NCBI RefSeq assembly: GCF_013349995.1
Contig: NZ_JABVXF010000014.1
Span: 43,656-107,655 of the forward strand
Direction of reading: 5' to 3'
DNA length: 64,000 nucleotides
Source: Pseudoalteromonas sp. 0303
GTDB lineage: Bacteria; Pseudomonadota; Gammaproteobacteria; Enterobacterales; Alteromonadaceae
The notes below the pieces were generated by a model. It was not told the origin of the DNA, did not search any database, and saw only the letters and a program-made list of their open reading frames with translations. Shown piece after piece: positions 54,731 to 64,000 of this stretch. Both the position numbers and the translations under genes were made by a program. Within the stretch, counting starts at the first letter, position 1, and the number at the start of each line of letters is the position of its first letter.

Positions 54731-54980
54731 ATGGATAAGCAAAGGATTATCGATTTCTGGTTTAATGAATTAGGACCAGAAGCTTGGTATCAGCAATCAG
54801 ATGAAGTTGAATCAGCAAGCTGAGCAATTGTTTAAAGGCATGAGTAATTATGAATTTGAACTAAAGCACAAAGTGATTATTGATAGGTTTGGTCGCTACC
54901 CACATCGCAATAAAGTTTTAGGTCGTGAATCAACCCCTGAAGAGCTGCAATTTTTAACAGAGCCTAACTCTTCTTTCTGA
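54731..54980 (+). pseudogene. DUF924-family gene with an internal deletion
   Basis: The 5' end reads MDKQRIIDFWFNELGPEAWY and stops at TGA after AESAS-type residues (54822). The 3' end, in another frame, gives AEQLFKGMSNYEFELKHKV and then RFGRYPHRNKVLGRESTPEE, ending LTEPNSSF. These are the two ends of DUF924 proteins (about 180-190 residues). The central 90-100 residues are missing and the frame is shifted at the join. It lies ten bases after lolE with AGGAG upstream, so it is a recent remnant of the last gene of that operon. Confidence 0.8.
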
Positions 54981-55093
54981 GTTGATTGAATAGTACGCAA
55001 GTAAATTTAAATGCTCTTTGATTGCCCGTAAACACTTGCACAGCGCCATTTTAAACCTTAAAGTGTCAGAAATGTTGTAAAAGAGTAACCACC

Positions 55094-55540
55094 ATGGAAC
55101 AAAAACAAGCAAGACCATTAACACCAGAAGAACAAGCCGAAGCGCAAAAACAAAGTGTTATTTGGCAAAGAGAATGTTTCCAAAATGCACAAAAGCATTT
55201 AGCTGAAAAAGGCGTTATTCCGCAAACTGTTGTAGAAAAAGAAAGCCGTTTTATTGCCCCATTAGTAGCGATTTGGAAATTTAAAGCACAAAACGGTAAG
55301 AGCTATTGGGTGATCACCGGTCGTTTACCTACCGATCACGCTGAAGCAAGTGCAGCAAACAATGCACGTGAAGTATTACGTTATTTCTCTATGCAGTGGC
55401 AGATGAAGGCTGATCAGCTAATGCAATCAGGTGCGGTAGATAAAACTAAAGTTGATTTTGCTAACCTGTTAATTAACCGTGCTCACGGTTTATATGAGCT
55501 ATTTGAAAAAGAAGAAATGTGGCAAAACGAGCCTGCATAA
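55094..55540 (+). CDS. DUF4826-type protein of unknown function
   Basis: This 148-residue cytoplasmic protein has no signal peptide. It is rich in Glu, Gln, Ala and aromatic residues and has a central WKFKAQNGKSYWVITGRLPTDHA segment followed by helices (REVLRYFSMQWQMKADQLM, LLINRAHGLYELFEKEEMW). I associate it with DUF4826, a gammaproteobacterial family of unknown role; that identification is from memory. It is monocistronic and ends at a bidirectional terminator. Confidence 0.6.
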   Translation: MEQKQARPLTPEEQAEAQKQSVIWQRECFQNAQKHLAEKGVIPQTVVEKESRFIAPLVAIWKFKAQNGKSYWVITGRLPTDHAEASAANNAREVLRYFSMQWQMKADQLMQSGAVDKTKVDFANLLINRAHGLYELFEKEEMWQNEPA

Positions 55541-55550
55541 CTTCTAATAA

Positions 55551-55580
55551 AAAAGCTGAATAATGTTATTCAGCTTTTTT
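55551..55580 (+). terminator. Bidirectional terminator between convergent genes
   Basis: AAAAGCTGAATA pairs with TATTCAGCTTTT across a four-base loop, with A- and T-runs on the two sides. It can serve the DUF4826-type gene on the plus strand and the acetyltransferase on the minus strand. Confidence 0.9.
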
Positions 55581-55594
55581 AATTAACATATACC

Positions 55595-56053
55595 TTAATG
55601 CACCAAAGTGAATGGCCGCGTATCAAACTGCTTAATAGGGCAGAGCATTCGTTGCCTTGGAATACCAGCCTCCATAAATACTAAGCCATCAGCCGAAAAG
55701 CCATTTCGTTTAAATCTATCTACTTCGTTCAATATGCAATTAATGCTGACGCAATCACAGCCTTGCTTTTCAGCCATGCCTACTAAGTAATTCAATAATG
55801 ATTTGTAAACCGAACGGTTACGATGCTCAGGTAAAACGGCAATACGGCCAATGAGGCCATCACTACATAAACGCCCGGTTGCAACCGGGCATTTACACTC
55901 ATCTGTAACGAGTACGTGGTGTGCTGTTTTATCTAGGTGATCAAACTCTATGTGTTTAGGGATATGTAATTCGCATACAAATACCCGTTCTCGGATTTGT
56001 TGTAAGAGTTCCTTGTCGATACTCCATTCAACTTCATCTATATGATAGCCCAT
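55595..56053 (-). CDS. GNAT-family N-acetyltransferase
   Basis: This 152-residue protein starts at ATG 56053 with AGGAG upstream; a GTG at 56059 is too close to that site. The ElaA/YjdJ-like start (IDEVEWSIDKELLQQIRERVFVCELHIP) is followed by the acetyl-CoA loop IGRIAVLPEHRNRSVYKSLLNYL, in which the usual Q/RxxGxG/A is degenerate (RNRSVYKS). NGFSADGLVFMEAGIPRQRM is the late motif. It may still bind acetyl-CoA. The end converges on the DUF4826-type gene; the upstream roxA may be cotranscribed. The substrate is unknown. Confidence 0.78.
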   Translation of the reverse strand: MGYHIDEVEWSIDKELLQQIRERVFVCELHIPKHIEFDHLDKTAHHVLVTDECKCPVATGRLCSDGLIGRIAVLPEHRNRSVYKSLLNYLVGMAEKQGCDCVSINCILNEVDRFKRNGFSADGLVFMEAGIPRQRMLCPIKQFDTRPFTLVH

Positions 56054-56065
56054 AAACACACGCTC

Positions 56066-57211
56066 CTAACAAAACCAAACACCCTCATTTAAAAGTGTAG
56101 TAAAGGTTTTCAAGAAAATGTGATTATTTTTTGAACTATTTATATCAGCAGAGGTCAAGCAGGTTTGATCTGTGAGCTTTGTTATTAATTCAAGGTCAGT
56201 TAAATCATGCATATAATTAACACCATTAATACTTAAAAGTATTTTATCGTCAATTACTTGATAAATGGCACGGGTACCACCTAAACGCTCAAAAACAACG
56301 TCTTCATCTTTGAGTAAGTCATTTACGTCATCTAGTGTATATGGCTCCTCTAAAGGCGCTAAATCCATGTCATGTTTTGGCTGACTCATACTGTTACCAA
56401 GCCAAGTCTTGAATACTGCGTCATCATTAATCGCAGCAATCATAAGTTGCTTTACTTTTTCCGCTTCAGTTTGGTTAAGTTCACCTTTAGATGAACGCAA
56501 CTTAAGCTCTGCATCACCATATCGTTGATTACCAAGCTCAGTATCGATGAGGTGATCGGCAAATTGTGATAATAAATCGCGTTGGTTTGGCGCTCTAAAA
56601 CCCACAGAGTAATTAAGTGCATTTTCAACTGCGTAACCTTCATGTGGGCAACCCGGTGGAATATAGAGAATATCTCCCGGCTCTAACACACAGTCGATCA
56701 CGGCAGGAAATTGCTCAACTTGTAACAGGCTCTTATTTTGTGCAAATTGCTTTAAGTTCGCATCAGGTAAACCAACTCGCCAGTGGCGTTTTCCTTCACC
56801 TTGAATAATAAACACGTCGTATTGATCTAAATGCGGACCCACGCCACCACCCGGGGTAGAGTAGCTGATCATTAAATCATCGATACGCCAGTTTGGAATA
56901 AAGCGAAATGGCTCAAGTAGTTGCGCTGCATCGCTATGCCAATGGTCAACTGCTTGCACCAGTAATGTTGAGTGCTTTTCAGTTAGCAAGCTAAAGTCTT
57001 CAAAAGGACCATGGTATGCTTGCCAATCATCTGAGTGATTGGTCACAATACGTGATTCAATGCTTTCCTCCATGGCAAGACCGGCCAATTCTTCGGGCTC
57101 AATCGGATCTGCAAAATCCTTGAAGCCTTGCTTTATAAGTAATGGTTTTTTCTGCCAATACTCAGCTAAAAATTGCTCTTGGGTTAATGAATTGATGGTT
57201 AATTGATACAT
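56066..57211 (-). CDS. roxA: Ribosomal protein uL16 arginine hydroxylase (YcfD/RoxA)
   Basis: This 381-residue JmjC-type Fe(II)/2-oxoglutarate oxygenase has the metal ligands H and D in VGPHLDQYDVFIIQGEGKRHW and a second histidine in LEPGDILYIPPGCPHEGYAV. The fold continues with a dimerisation region and a C-terminal winged-helix. In E. coli YcfD hydroxylates Arg81 of ribosomal protein L16. The length fits (373 in E. coli). It lies between the acetyltransferase and purB, an arrangement typical of this group. Confidence 0.92.
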   Translation of the reverse strand: MYQLTINSLTQEQFLAEYWQKKPLLIKQGFKDFADPIEPEELAGLAMEESIESRIVTNHSDDWQAYHGPFEDFSLLTEKHSTLLVQAVDHWHSDAAQLLEPFRFIPNWRIDDLMISYSTPGGGVGPHLDQYDVFIIQGEGKRHWRVGLPDANLKQFAQNKSLLQVEQFPAVIDCVLEPGDILYIPPGCPHEGYAVENALNYSVGFRAPNQRDLLSQFADHLIDTELGNQRYGDAELKLRSSKGELNQTEAEKVKQLMIAAINDDAVFKTWLGNSMSQPKHDMDLAPLEEPYTLDDVNDLLKDEDVVFERLGGTRAIYQVIDDKILLSINGVNYMHDLTDLELITKLTDQTCLTSADINSSKNNHIFLKTFTTLLNEGVWFC

Positions 57212-57235
57212 AACGTGACCTAAGCGAATTGATAT

Positions 57236-57268
57236 AAAAAAAGCGAAAGGAAGGCCTTTCGCTTTTTT
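57236..57268 (-). terminator. Terminator of the purB transcript
   Basis: GCGAAAGG pairs with CCTTTCGC around a four-base loop, bounded by A- and T-runs (AAAAAA and TTTTTT). It lies 17 bases downstream of the purB stop codon on the minus strand and 25 bases before the roxA start. Confidence 0.88.
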
Positions 57269-57284
57269 AAGTCTTAATTTGAAT

Positions 57285-58688
<1,404 letters not shown>

Positions 58689-59291
58689 TTAAATTGATTG
58701 TTTAGCAATGGCGAGGATTTTTCTTTTTGCAAAGAAAAAGTGACGGCGTTTACCGCCCATTTGTCGCCATAACACGGCACTACGAATTCCGGCCAATAAT
58801 AGGGCACGAATTTTGTTTTGCGTGAGCTGCTGTTTTAATAACTCTGGCTTGCCATACACTTGAATACGATGCCCAAGGGGGCTTAGCACCGATGAGTAAA
58901 TATCAGCAAGCGCTGCTACTACAGTATCATCTGTGATAGCAAAGTGGTCGAGGCGACGTTTAACATCATCAATGCGACGACCTAATTCATTTAAGCTGTT
59001 TTGTTTTGAACTTAATGCACGTTCTAATTGCATTAAACCACCCACATATTTTACGATTTCGACGTCTTTGTCTGCGCCGGCAGAAAGCTGTGCAATCAAA
59101 ATGCGATAGCCTTCACGTAAATTATGTTTACCCTGATACACGTCTTCAGGGCTATTTGGTGATGTTTCGACAATACAGTTTAGTAATTTTTCTAATTCGT
59201 GATCACTGCCTTGGCCAAATTGCGCAACTTTTTGTACTTGTTTAGCAACTTGACACATGGCAGCTAAAGCCATGACTTGGTGCTCTGTCAT
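58689..59291 (-). CDS. hflD: High-frequency-lysogenisation protein HflD homologue
   Basis: This 200-residue helical protein matches HflD in length and in features such as ALAAMCQVAKQVQKVAQFG, LREGYRILIAQLSAG, YVGGLMQLERALSSK and the C-terminal KIRALLLAGIRSAVLWRQMGGKRR. E. coli HflD is peripheral on the inner membrane and affects lambda lysogeny through CII; its normal role is unclear, though it is always found between mnmA and purB. Here its ATG shares a base with the mnmA stop codon. Confidence 0.93.
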   Translation of the reverse strand: MTEHQVMALAAMCQVAKQVQKVAQFGQGSDHELEKLLNCIVETSPNSPEDVYQGKHNLREGYRILIAQLSAGADKDVEIVKYVGGLMQLERALSSKQNSLNELGRRIDDVKRRLDHFAITDDTVVAALADIYSSVLSPLGHRIQVYGKPELLKQQLTQNKIRALLLAGIRSAVLWRQMGGKRRHFFFAKRKILAIAKQSI

Positions 59292-60391
59292 TATTTGATC
59301 ACCGAATCAATAATACCACCACCTAAACAGACTTCGTCAGCGTAGAATACGGCTGATTGGCCCGGTGTCACTGCTTTTTGTGGCTCATCAAATAATACGC
59401 GTGCCATACCATCTTCACCAACAAGTAAAGTACAGCTGATATCTTCTTGGCGATAACGAGTTTTAACAGTACAGCGTGTGGTCCCTTTAGGGCCTTCGCG
59501 GTCAACCCAGTGAAGCTGGTTTGCATTTAAACCATTGCTGTACAGGCGAGGGTGGTCTTTACCTTGACCAACTACTAATACGTTACGATCAACGTCTTTA
59601 TCAACTACATACCAAGGTTCACCCGAACCTTCTTTCATGCCGCCAATTAATAGACCTTTACGTTGACCAAGTGTGTGGTACATCAAGCCTTCGTGCTCAC
59701 CCACTTCATTGCCATCGGTATCTTCAATTTTACCTGGCTGTGCTGGTAAGAATTTTTGTAAGAAGTCTTTAAATTTACGCTCACCAATAAAACAGATACC
59801 GGTACTGTCTTTTTTATCGTGAGTGATTAAGTCTTGCTCTTCAGCGATGCGGCGTACTTCAGGCTTAGCAATATCGCCAACAGGGAAAAGTGTTTGCGCA
59901 ATATGCTCATGGCTTAGAGTGTATAAGAAATAGCTTTGATCTTTGTTGTCATCAAGGCCACGACACATTACAAATTTATCACCGCGCTTTTCACGGCGAA
60001 CATAGTGGCCAGTAGCGATGTAATCAGCACCAAGTGCTTGTGCTGCAAATTCTAAAAATGCTTTGAATTTGATTTCTTTATTACACATGATGTCTGGGTT
60101 TGGTGTACGGCCTGCCTTGTACTCTGCTAAAAAGTATTCAAACACGTTGTCCCAGTATTCGGCTGCAAAATTTACAGTGTGAAGCTCAATACCTAGCTTA
60201 TCGCACACAGCTTGTGCGTCTTGTAGGTCTTCAGCTGCAGCGCAATATTCATCATTATCGTCTTCTTCCCAGTTTTTCATGAACAGGCCTTCAACTTGAT
60301 AGCCTTGTTGCTTTAATAAATACGCTGATACAGAAGAATCAACACCGCCGGACATACCCACGATGACTTTAATGTGACTATTTTCGCTCAT
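59291..60391 (-). CDS. mnmA: tRNA-specific 2-thiouridylase
   Basis: This 366-residue enzyme thiolates U34 in tRNA-Lys, -Glu and -Gln. It has the PP-loop [15 protein letters not shown], a cysteine in [12 protein letters not shown] and the catalytic cysteine in [13 protein letters not shown]. The start at ATG 60391 ([11 protein letters not shown]) matches E. coli MnmA; an ATG at 60406 adds five residues. It receives sulfur from TusE, whose gene cluster (tusBCD, tusE) lies 1.3-2.6 kb upstream on the same strand in this window. Translation of hflD is coupled to it. Confidence 0.96.
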   Translation of the reverse strand: MSENSHIKVIVGMSGGVDSSVSAYLLKQQGYQVEGLFMKNWEEDDNDEYCAAAEDLQDAQAVCDKLGIELHTVNFAAEYWDNVFEYFLAEYKAGRTPNPDIMCNKEIKFKAFLEFAAQALGADYIATGHYVRREKRGDKFVMCRGLDDNKDQSYFLYTLSHEHIAQTLFPVGDIAKPEVRRIAEEQDLITHDKKDSTGICFIGERKFKDFLQKFLPAQPGKIEDTDGNEVGEHEGLMYHTLGQRKGLLIGGMKEGSGEPWYVVDKDVDRNVLVVGQGKDHPRLYSNGLNANQLHWVDREGPKGTTRCTVKTRYRQEDISCTLLVGEDGMARVLFDEPQKAVTPGQSAVFYADEVCLGGGIIDSVIK

Positions 60392-60440
60392 AATATTCGC
60401 TGTCATTTTTTAACTGCTATGGAAAGGCCGATATTATATA

Positions 60441-60524
60441 CCCAAACCACCTCAAGATGCGAGTTTCAGTTGGAATTAAAAGCGATTTAGGCAAGGCATT
60501 GATTGCAAGTAATAGTGGTTTGGG
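60441..60524. repeat. Candidate dispersed intergenic inverted repeat
   Basis: CCCAAACCAC (60441-60450) is perfectly complementary to GTGGTTTGGG (60515-60524). The segment ACCTCAAGATGCGAGTTTCAG lies just inside, and a third ACCCAAACCA copy follows at about 60543. The pattern looks like a family of intergenic repeats I associate with Pseudoalteromonas and Vibrio genomes, but I cannot verify copy number. It lies between nudJ and mnmA on a transcribed strand. Confidence 0.45.
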
Positions 60525-60568
60525 CATAGCAAACTTTTAGACACCCAAACCAGCCAAAATCACAGTGG

Positions 60569-61003
60569 TTATTGGTAAATCAAACTAAGTGGGTAGGCTT
60601 TACCAGCTAAATGATCTTCAATGCATTTTAAAACCAGAGGGCTTCTAAGCGGCAGGCTTTTAATTTGCTCAAGGCTAAACCAATCTGCGCTAAGAATGTC
60701 ATCATCTTGGGGAGATGGTTCAAATAGCTCTGGGCTATTAAAAGCAAAGCTAAAACGCATATAGTGAACGCCATTTGCGGCATGCAAATTATAAATGCCA
60801 ACAAGGTGACTGGCATTAAGGCTAATGCCTGTTTCTTCAATAAGTTCGCGATGAGCTGCTTCTGCTAAGGTTTCATTGGCTTCTAGATGACCCGCAGGCT
60901 GGTTATAGCAAATATCACCTGTGTGTTTATCGCGCTCTTTAACAAGTAAAAATTTGTCTTGGCATGTGACGATGGCGGCCACTGTGACATTTGGTTTATG
61001 CAT
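60569..61003 (-). CDS. nudJ: Nudix hydrolase, NudJ type
   Basis: This 144-residue protein has the complete Nudix box [23 protein letters not shown] (about 38-60), whose glutamates bind magnesium. The N-terminus [12 protein letters not shown] and the segment [17 protein letters not shown] match NudJ, a nonspecific nucleoside tri- and diphosphatase and HMP-PP phosphatase. It overlaps the rluE 3' end by eight bases, so it is translated from the same transcript. In E. coli nudJ lies next to rluE and mnmA too. Confidence 0.9.
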   Translation of the reverse strand: MHKPNVTVAAIVTCQDKFLLVKERDKHTGDICYNQPAGHLEANETLAEAAHRELIEETGISLNASHLVGIYNLHAANGVHYMRFSFAFNSPELFEPSPQDDDILSADWFSLEQIKSLPLRSPLVLKCIEDHLAGKAYPLSLIYQ

Positions 61004-61643
61004 CAGGGTTGTTCACTACTTTAAACTGGCCATTCTCTAATCCATCAAGGGTATAGTTACCAATGCTGTAACGAATTAATCGCAAAGTAGGGAAGCCAAC
61101 ATGCGCTGTCATACGGCGAACTTGGCGATTACGGCCCTCAGTGATAGATATTTCTAACCAACTGGTTGGTATGTTTTTACGCTCGCGAACGGGCGGGGTA
61201 CGTGGCCAAATTGACGGCTCGTCAATACGCCTAACCTTGGCAGGCTTGGTCATTCCATCTTTAAGCTCTACGCCTTTGTTAAGTGCAAAGATAGCCTCAT
61301 CAGTAACATCACCTTCTACTTGCACCCAATAAGTTTTAGCTGTTTTTTTATTGGGTTCAGTGAGTGTGTGTTGTAATTTACCGCAGTTGGTAAGGAGCAA
61401 CAGTCCTTCGCTATCTCTATCTAAGCGTCCTGCTGCATACACATCTTTAATAGTAATAAAGTCGGCAAGCGTTTTACGGTTTTGGTCATCGGTAAATTGG
61501 CAAAGCACATCAAATGGTTTGTTAAATAGCACCACTTTTCGCTGCTCAGGGCTAATTGCTTTTTTAACTTGGCGTTTTTGAGTCGGCCTTGAATAAGTTC
61601 GTCCGCTGCTGCGACGTGGTTTGCTATTGGCTTTATTAACCAT
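60996..61643 (-). CDS. rluE: 23S rRNA pseudouridine-2457 synthase
   Basis: This 215-residue enzyme of the RsuA family isomerises U2457 of 23S rRNA. It has a basic disordered N-terminus (about 1-30), the substrate loop [14 protein letters not shown], the catalytic aspartate in [17 protein letters not shown] and the late motif [26 protein letters not shown] 61643 has AGGTG six bases upstream. It overlaps the tusE stop codon by one base and is part of a tus-rluE-nudJ operon. Confidence 0.93.
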   Translation of the reverse strand: MVNKANSKPRRSSGRTYSRPTQKRQVKKAISPEQRKVVLFNKPFDVLCQFTDDQNRKTLADFITIKDVYAAGRLDRDSEGLLLLTNCGKLQHTLTEPNKKTAKTYWVQVEGDVTDEAIFALNKGVELKDGMTKPAKVRRIDEPSIWPRTPPVRERKNIPTSWLEISITEGRNRQVRRMTAHVGFPTLRLIRYSIGNYTLDGLENGQFKVVNNPDA

Positions 61644-61972
61644 TAAATACACCTAGCCGGTTTAGGTAAACCTGCAATTTTAGTCGCTTGCTTTGCTGGG
61701 CCTTTAGGGAATAGCTTATACAAATACATGCTATTACCTTTTTCTTCACCTAGCTTTTGGGCCATTGCTTTGACCAGCATGCGTATTGCAGGGCTGGTGT
61801 TGTACTCTACGTAAAAATCACGCACAAAATGCACAACTTCCCAGTGCTGCTCACTTAAGGTAATGTTCTCTTGCTCAGCAATAATGGGTGCAAGATCTTC
61901 ACACCAATCGTTTGAATCAAGTAAATACCCTTGTTTGTCTGTTTCTATCTGTTTGTTATTAAATTCAAGCAT
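61643..61972 (-). CDS. tusE: TusE sulfur carrier (DsrC family)
   Basis: This 109-residue sulfur-relay protein has the DsrC/TusE core ([33 protein letters not shown]) and the C-terminal arm ending GLPKPARCI. Its penultimate cysteine carries persulfide sulfur. It takes sulfur from TusBCD and passes it to MnmA, encoded nearby, for 2-thiouridine synthesis. The longer arm with a second cysteine found in sulfite-reducing DsrC is absent, so the tRNA role is favoured. Confidence 0.95.
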   Translation of the reverse strand: MLEFNNKQIETDKQGYLLDSNDWCEDLAPIIAEQENITLSEQHWEVVHFVRDFYVEYNTSPAIRMLVKAMAQKLGEEKGNSMYLYKLFPKGPAKQATKIAGLPKPARCI

Positions 61973-61975
61973 GGT

Positions 61976-62242
61976 TTACCAAGTAATCGTGTTTTTTGCG
62001 TTTAAAGTCATTTCTACAAACTGCGCGTAGTTTATTGCGATATCGCCTTGATTAAATGAAATATCACGGGCTGCAGCATCTTCTTCAAGTAAATGAATTG
62101 CTGAAGAGAACTGCTTAAACTGCATGTTGTTATAACAAGCGTCACTAACAAGAAGTACTGTATCTTGCGAAGAAATTAAATTTGCCAACATATTATTGCA
62201 ATAGTGAGCTAAGGGTTTTGAAAAAATATGCAAGGTACTCAT
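61976..62242 (-). CDS. tusB: Sulfurtransferase subunit TusB
   Basis: This 88-residue subunit of the TusBCD hexamer belongs to the DsrH/TusB family (MSTLHIFSKPLAHYCNNML, DTVLLVSDACYN, IDYxxFVEM-like end). It is shorter than TusC and TusD and lacks their full fold. It starts four bases inside the end of tusC (ATGA overlap) and ends three bases before tusE. It structurally supports sulfur relay; the transfer cysteine is in TusD. Confidence 0.9.
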   Translation of the reverse strand: MSTLHIFSKPLAHYCNNMLANLISSQDTVLLVSDACYNNMQFKQFSSAIHLLEEDAAARDISFNQGDIAINYAQFVEMTLNAKNTITW

Positions 62243-62595
62243 AAGGTCACCACTTGATGCTGTTGGCTAATTAAGTCTCGCTGTTGCTCAAAGTTAGCTA
62301 CTTTAACATCGATAATCAGACTATCTTCTGAAAGGTTAAAATCCATCAACGACTTTTCACATACATATATGTTTTCAACATCGTATAACTCAAGGGTTTT
62401 AATGGTTTTAAAATAGTTTTTAATGCCAAGTTGCTCTGGTTGTTGATTTTTTTTCAAAGCTAAAACTGCCTCACCACTTAGAAGCCAACTAATGTTTTGT
62501 TCAATAGCGGCAAAAATTAGTGTCGTGTCGAGTGATTCACGAATATGTTGATCGTCAAATGGGCTATGTTGGCTTATTACTAAAATGTTTTTCAT
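62239..62595 (-). CDS. tusC: Sulfurtransferase subunit TusC
   Basis: This 118-residue DsrF/TusC-family protein has NILVISQHSPFDDQHIRESLDTTLIFAA at the N-terminus and the strand-helix order of DsrE-like folds (IYVCEKSLMDFNL, SLIIDVKVANFEQQRDLISQQHQVVTL). It forms the (TusBCD)2 complex of the tRNA thiolation relay. Its start overlaps the tusD stop and its end overlaps the tusB start, each by four bases. Confidence 0.92.
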   Translation of the reverse strand: MKNILVISQHSPFDDQHIRESLDTTLIFAAIEQNISWLLSGEAVLALKKNQQPEQLGIKNYFKTIKTLELYDVENIYVCEKSLMDFNLSEDSLIIDVKVANFEQQRDLISQQHQVVTL

Positions 62596-62945
62596 TTAAA
62601 TTGCACCCATTTATCCGCTTCACTGACAAGCATCGCAAATTCTGCAAGCCCAGCGACGGTAAACACGCCTGTGTTATCGATATCTAAGCCACGCTTTTCA
62701 GCAGCAGTGACACATAGCAGTAGAGGGATCTCTTGCTCACTTAACGACTGCCACAAACGATTAATTGGAAGCTCGTCGCTGGCAAGATCTAAATGGTTAC
62801 TTGCGTGGTAAACACCAGCTTGATAAAGAAAGATAGCTGCAATTGAGTGACCAGAGTCAAGACAGGCCTGTGCAAATTTAATTAGCCGTTGAGTTGTGTC
62901 GTGATCGGTCGGCGCGGTATGAAGAGAAAGTACAAATTGTGCCAA
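62592..62945 (-). CDS. tusD: Sulfurtransferase subunit TusD
   Basis: This 117-residue DsrE/TusD subunit starts AQFVLSLHTAPTDHDTTQRLIKFAQACLDSGHSIAAIFLYQAGV. It carries the sulfur-accepting cysteine in IPLLLCVTAAEKRGL, the position of TusD Cys78 in E. coli. It receives sulfur from TusA (not in this window) and passes it to TusE. It is the first gene of the tusDCBE-rluE-nudJ operon and lies just beyond a terminator of the upstream gene. Confidence 0.93.
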   Translation of the reverse strand: MAQFVLSLHTAPTDHDTTQRLIKFAQACLDSGHSIAAIFLYQAGVYHASNHLDLASDELPINRLWQSLSEQEIPLLLCVTAAEKRGLDIDNTGVFTVAGLAEFAMLVSEADKWVQFK

Positions 62946-62957
62946 AACGCATCCAAT

Positions 62958-62985
62958 AAAAAAGCCCCTAGAAAGGGGCTATTTT
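62958..62985 (-). terminator. Terminator between the BAX-inhibitor gene and tusD
   Basis: AGCCCCT pairs with AGGGGCT around a short loop; on the minus strand a run of six T residues follows. It ends the transcript of the membrane protein gene before the tus operon. Confidence 0.88.
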
Positions 62986-63000
62986 AGCAGAACTATTTAA

Positions 63001-63666
63001 TTAGTCATCACTTGCACCAAGTAGGTGAAGAAGAGACGTAAATAAATTATATACGTTCAGGTATAAAGCAACTGTTGCGCGGATGTAATTAGTCTCGCCG
63101 CCATTAATGATACGGCTAGTGTCAAATAAGATTAATCCAGACATAATTAGTACAACAGCGGCATTGATAACCATAAAGGTAATTGAGCTGCCAATAAATA
63201 AGTTAACTAGGCTTGCAATAATCACCACGATTAAACCCACAGTTAAAAAGCCACCCATAAATGAGAAGTCTTTTTTAGTGGTAAGCGCATAAGCCGACAA
63301 ACCAAAGAAGATTAACGCAGTAGAGCCTAACGCTTGCATAATAAGCATAGGGCCATTTGGCATTGCAGCGTAGTAGTTAAGCATTGGACCAAGTCCTGCG
63401 CCCATTAAACCTGTGAAAACAAATACCCAAGCAACACCTGAAGCACTGTCAGCCTTTTTGTTAACAACAAAAAGCACACCAAGTGAAATCAAGCTAAATA
63501 CTAACCCCATAAAATAAGGTAGATTCATTGCCATTGATATACCTGCTGTCACTGCGCTAAATGCTAGTGTCATCGCCAGTAAGAAATAGGTATTCTTTAA
63601 AACTTTATTGGTTTCAATAGTCGACATTACCGGTCTTGCAGTATTGTACGATTGATTAAACGCCAT
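63001..63666 (-). CDS. BAX-inhibitor-1/YccA-family membrane protein
   Basis: This 221-residue protein has seven TM helices after a short cytoplasmic head (MAFNQSYNTARPVMSTIETNKVLKNTYFLLAM). The C-terminal part SGLILFDTSRIINGGETNYIRATVALYLNVYNLFTSLLHLLG has the conserved aspartate pair region of TMBIM/YccA proteins. E. coli YccA modulates the FtsH protease, and relatives can leak calcium. AAAGGAGC lies just before the start. The tus genes downstream match the yccA-tusE neighbourhood of other gammaproteobacteria. Confidence 0.92.
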   Translation of the reverse strand: MAFNQSYNTARPVMSTIETNKVLKNTYFLLAMTLAFSAVTAGISMAMNLPYFMGLVFSLISLGVLFVVNKKADSASGVAWVFVFTGLMGAGLGPMLNYYAAMPNGPMLIMQALGSTALIFFGLSAYALTTKKDFSFMGGFLTVGLIVVIIASLVNLFIGSSITFMVINAAVVLIMSGLILFDTSRIINGGETNYIRATVALYLNVYNLFTSLLHLLGASDD

Positions 63667-63886
63667 TGTTAGAGCTCCTTTAAATGAACTTATACGTTCG
63701 TTAGTTCCAATTATTAAACTGAACTAAGCCTATCAAGAGTTATATATTTGGGCAAACTATTGTGGATCAATAGACAAGATAAATAATCGAAAAGTTCAAT
63801 GTTGCGCACAATCTAAACGCTGTTGTACTAATGCTGAGCAAATTAATTGTTTTTTAATCACTTAAACAGTTTTTTGAAAAAAAAGC

Positions 63887-63915
63887 TTCACAAGCACGGC
63901 CGCTTTATCTATTAT
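63887..63915 (+). promoter_or_regulatory. Promoter of the tRNA-Ser gene
   Basis: TTCACA (63887-63892) and TATTAT (63910-63915) are separated by exactly 17 bases. A GC-rich discriminator, GCACGCC, follows and the tRNA begins ten bases after the -10. The GC-rich discriminator is typical of stable-RNA promoters under stringent control. Confidence 0.75.
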
Positions 63916-63925
63916 GCACGCCGTC

Positions 63926-64000
63926 GGAGAGATGGCAGAGTGGTCGAATGCACCGGTCTTGAAAACCGGCAGGGGTTTGTAGCCCCTCTAGGGTTCAAAT
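63926..64000 (+). tRNA. tRNA-Ser (anticodon UGA), cut by the window end
   Basis: The acceptor strand GGAGAGA, D-arm GGCAGAGTGGTCGAATGC and anticodon arm CCGGT-CTTGAAA-ACCGG (anticodon TGA) are followed by a long variable arm, GCAGGGGTTTGTAGCCCCTC, which is class II and fits serine. The T-arm begins (GGGTTCAAAT) and the window ends, so about 15 bases including the 3' acceptor strand are missing. Confidence 0.95.

Overview
The window looks like a chromosomal segment of a marine gammaproteobacterium of the Alteromonadales, most likely Pseudoalteromonas. The reasons are moderate GC, long TonB-dependent receptors next to a flavin-dependent halogenase, a GPH-type sugar transporter, an OsmC-YcaO fusion, a second secDF pair and AT-rich intergenic DNA. 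This assignment comes from family knowledge; no search was run.

Region 1 (1-13350) is a maltodextrin/starch locus. It holds an outer-membrane receptor, a flavin-dependent halogenase of unknown substrate, a periplasmic neopullulanase-type GH13, a lipoprotein GH13, a GPH/SUT-type transporter, a lipoprotein GH15 glucoamylase and an SGNH esterase. Region 2 (13430-17000) has a PLA2-like secreted protein, a solute-binding protein and an OsmC-YcaO fusion. Region 3 (17170-24600) continues sugar catabolism: a LacI regulator (probable MalR), divergent glk with a second LacI regulator, then edd-eda-gapA of the Entner-Doudoroff pathway. Two operator families tie this together. AATACGTATGCAT occurs before the receptor, before the lipoprotein amylase and between malR and glk. 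The palindrome TGACACCGGTGTCA occurs once before glk and twice before edd, placed on recognisable promoters.

Region 4 (25680-28920) is an AT-rich accessory island: sulfotransferase, two-TM protein and methyltransferase genes, followed by two decayed genes, one of them a decapitated protein kinase. Region 5 (28970-32760) holds a YeeN-type YebC protein, an Atm1-type ABC exporter and a zinc alcohol dehydrogenase.

Region 6 (32890-36130) is the most striking part. A 145-residue secreted protein ends in RISGWKDANLLYKANTTYHS, closely resembling the translation-arrest motif of Vibrio VemP. It lies directly upstream of a secD-secF pair. A perfect 10-bp inverted repeat pairs sequence just after its stop codon with the secD Shine-Dalgarno region. 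This predicts a force-sensing arrest peptide that controls SecDF translation, outside Vibrio.

Region 7 (36200-54720) contains a Gre-like factor, a RimK/GNAT-C39 pair, two MgtC-like proteins, a histidine kinase, a GlxA-type regulator, a FabY-type ketosynthase, a TonB-C-like protein, a BCCT transporter, tandem paralogous lipoproteins, formaldehyde detoxification genes (fghA, frmA) with a divergent LysR gene, and lolCDE. Region 8 (54730-64000) starts with a deleted DUF924 pseudogene. It then runs through housekeeping genes (roxA, purB, hflD, mnmA, nudJ, rluE, tusE-B-C-D, a BAX-inhibitor-1 protein) and ends inside a tRNA-Ser(UGA) gene. No insertion sequence, CRISPR array, prophage or rRNA was seen.
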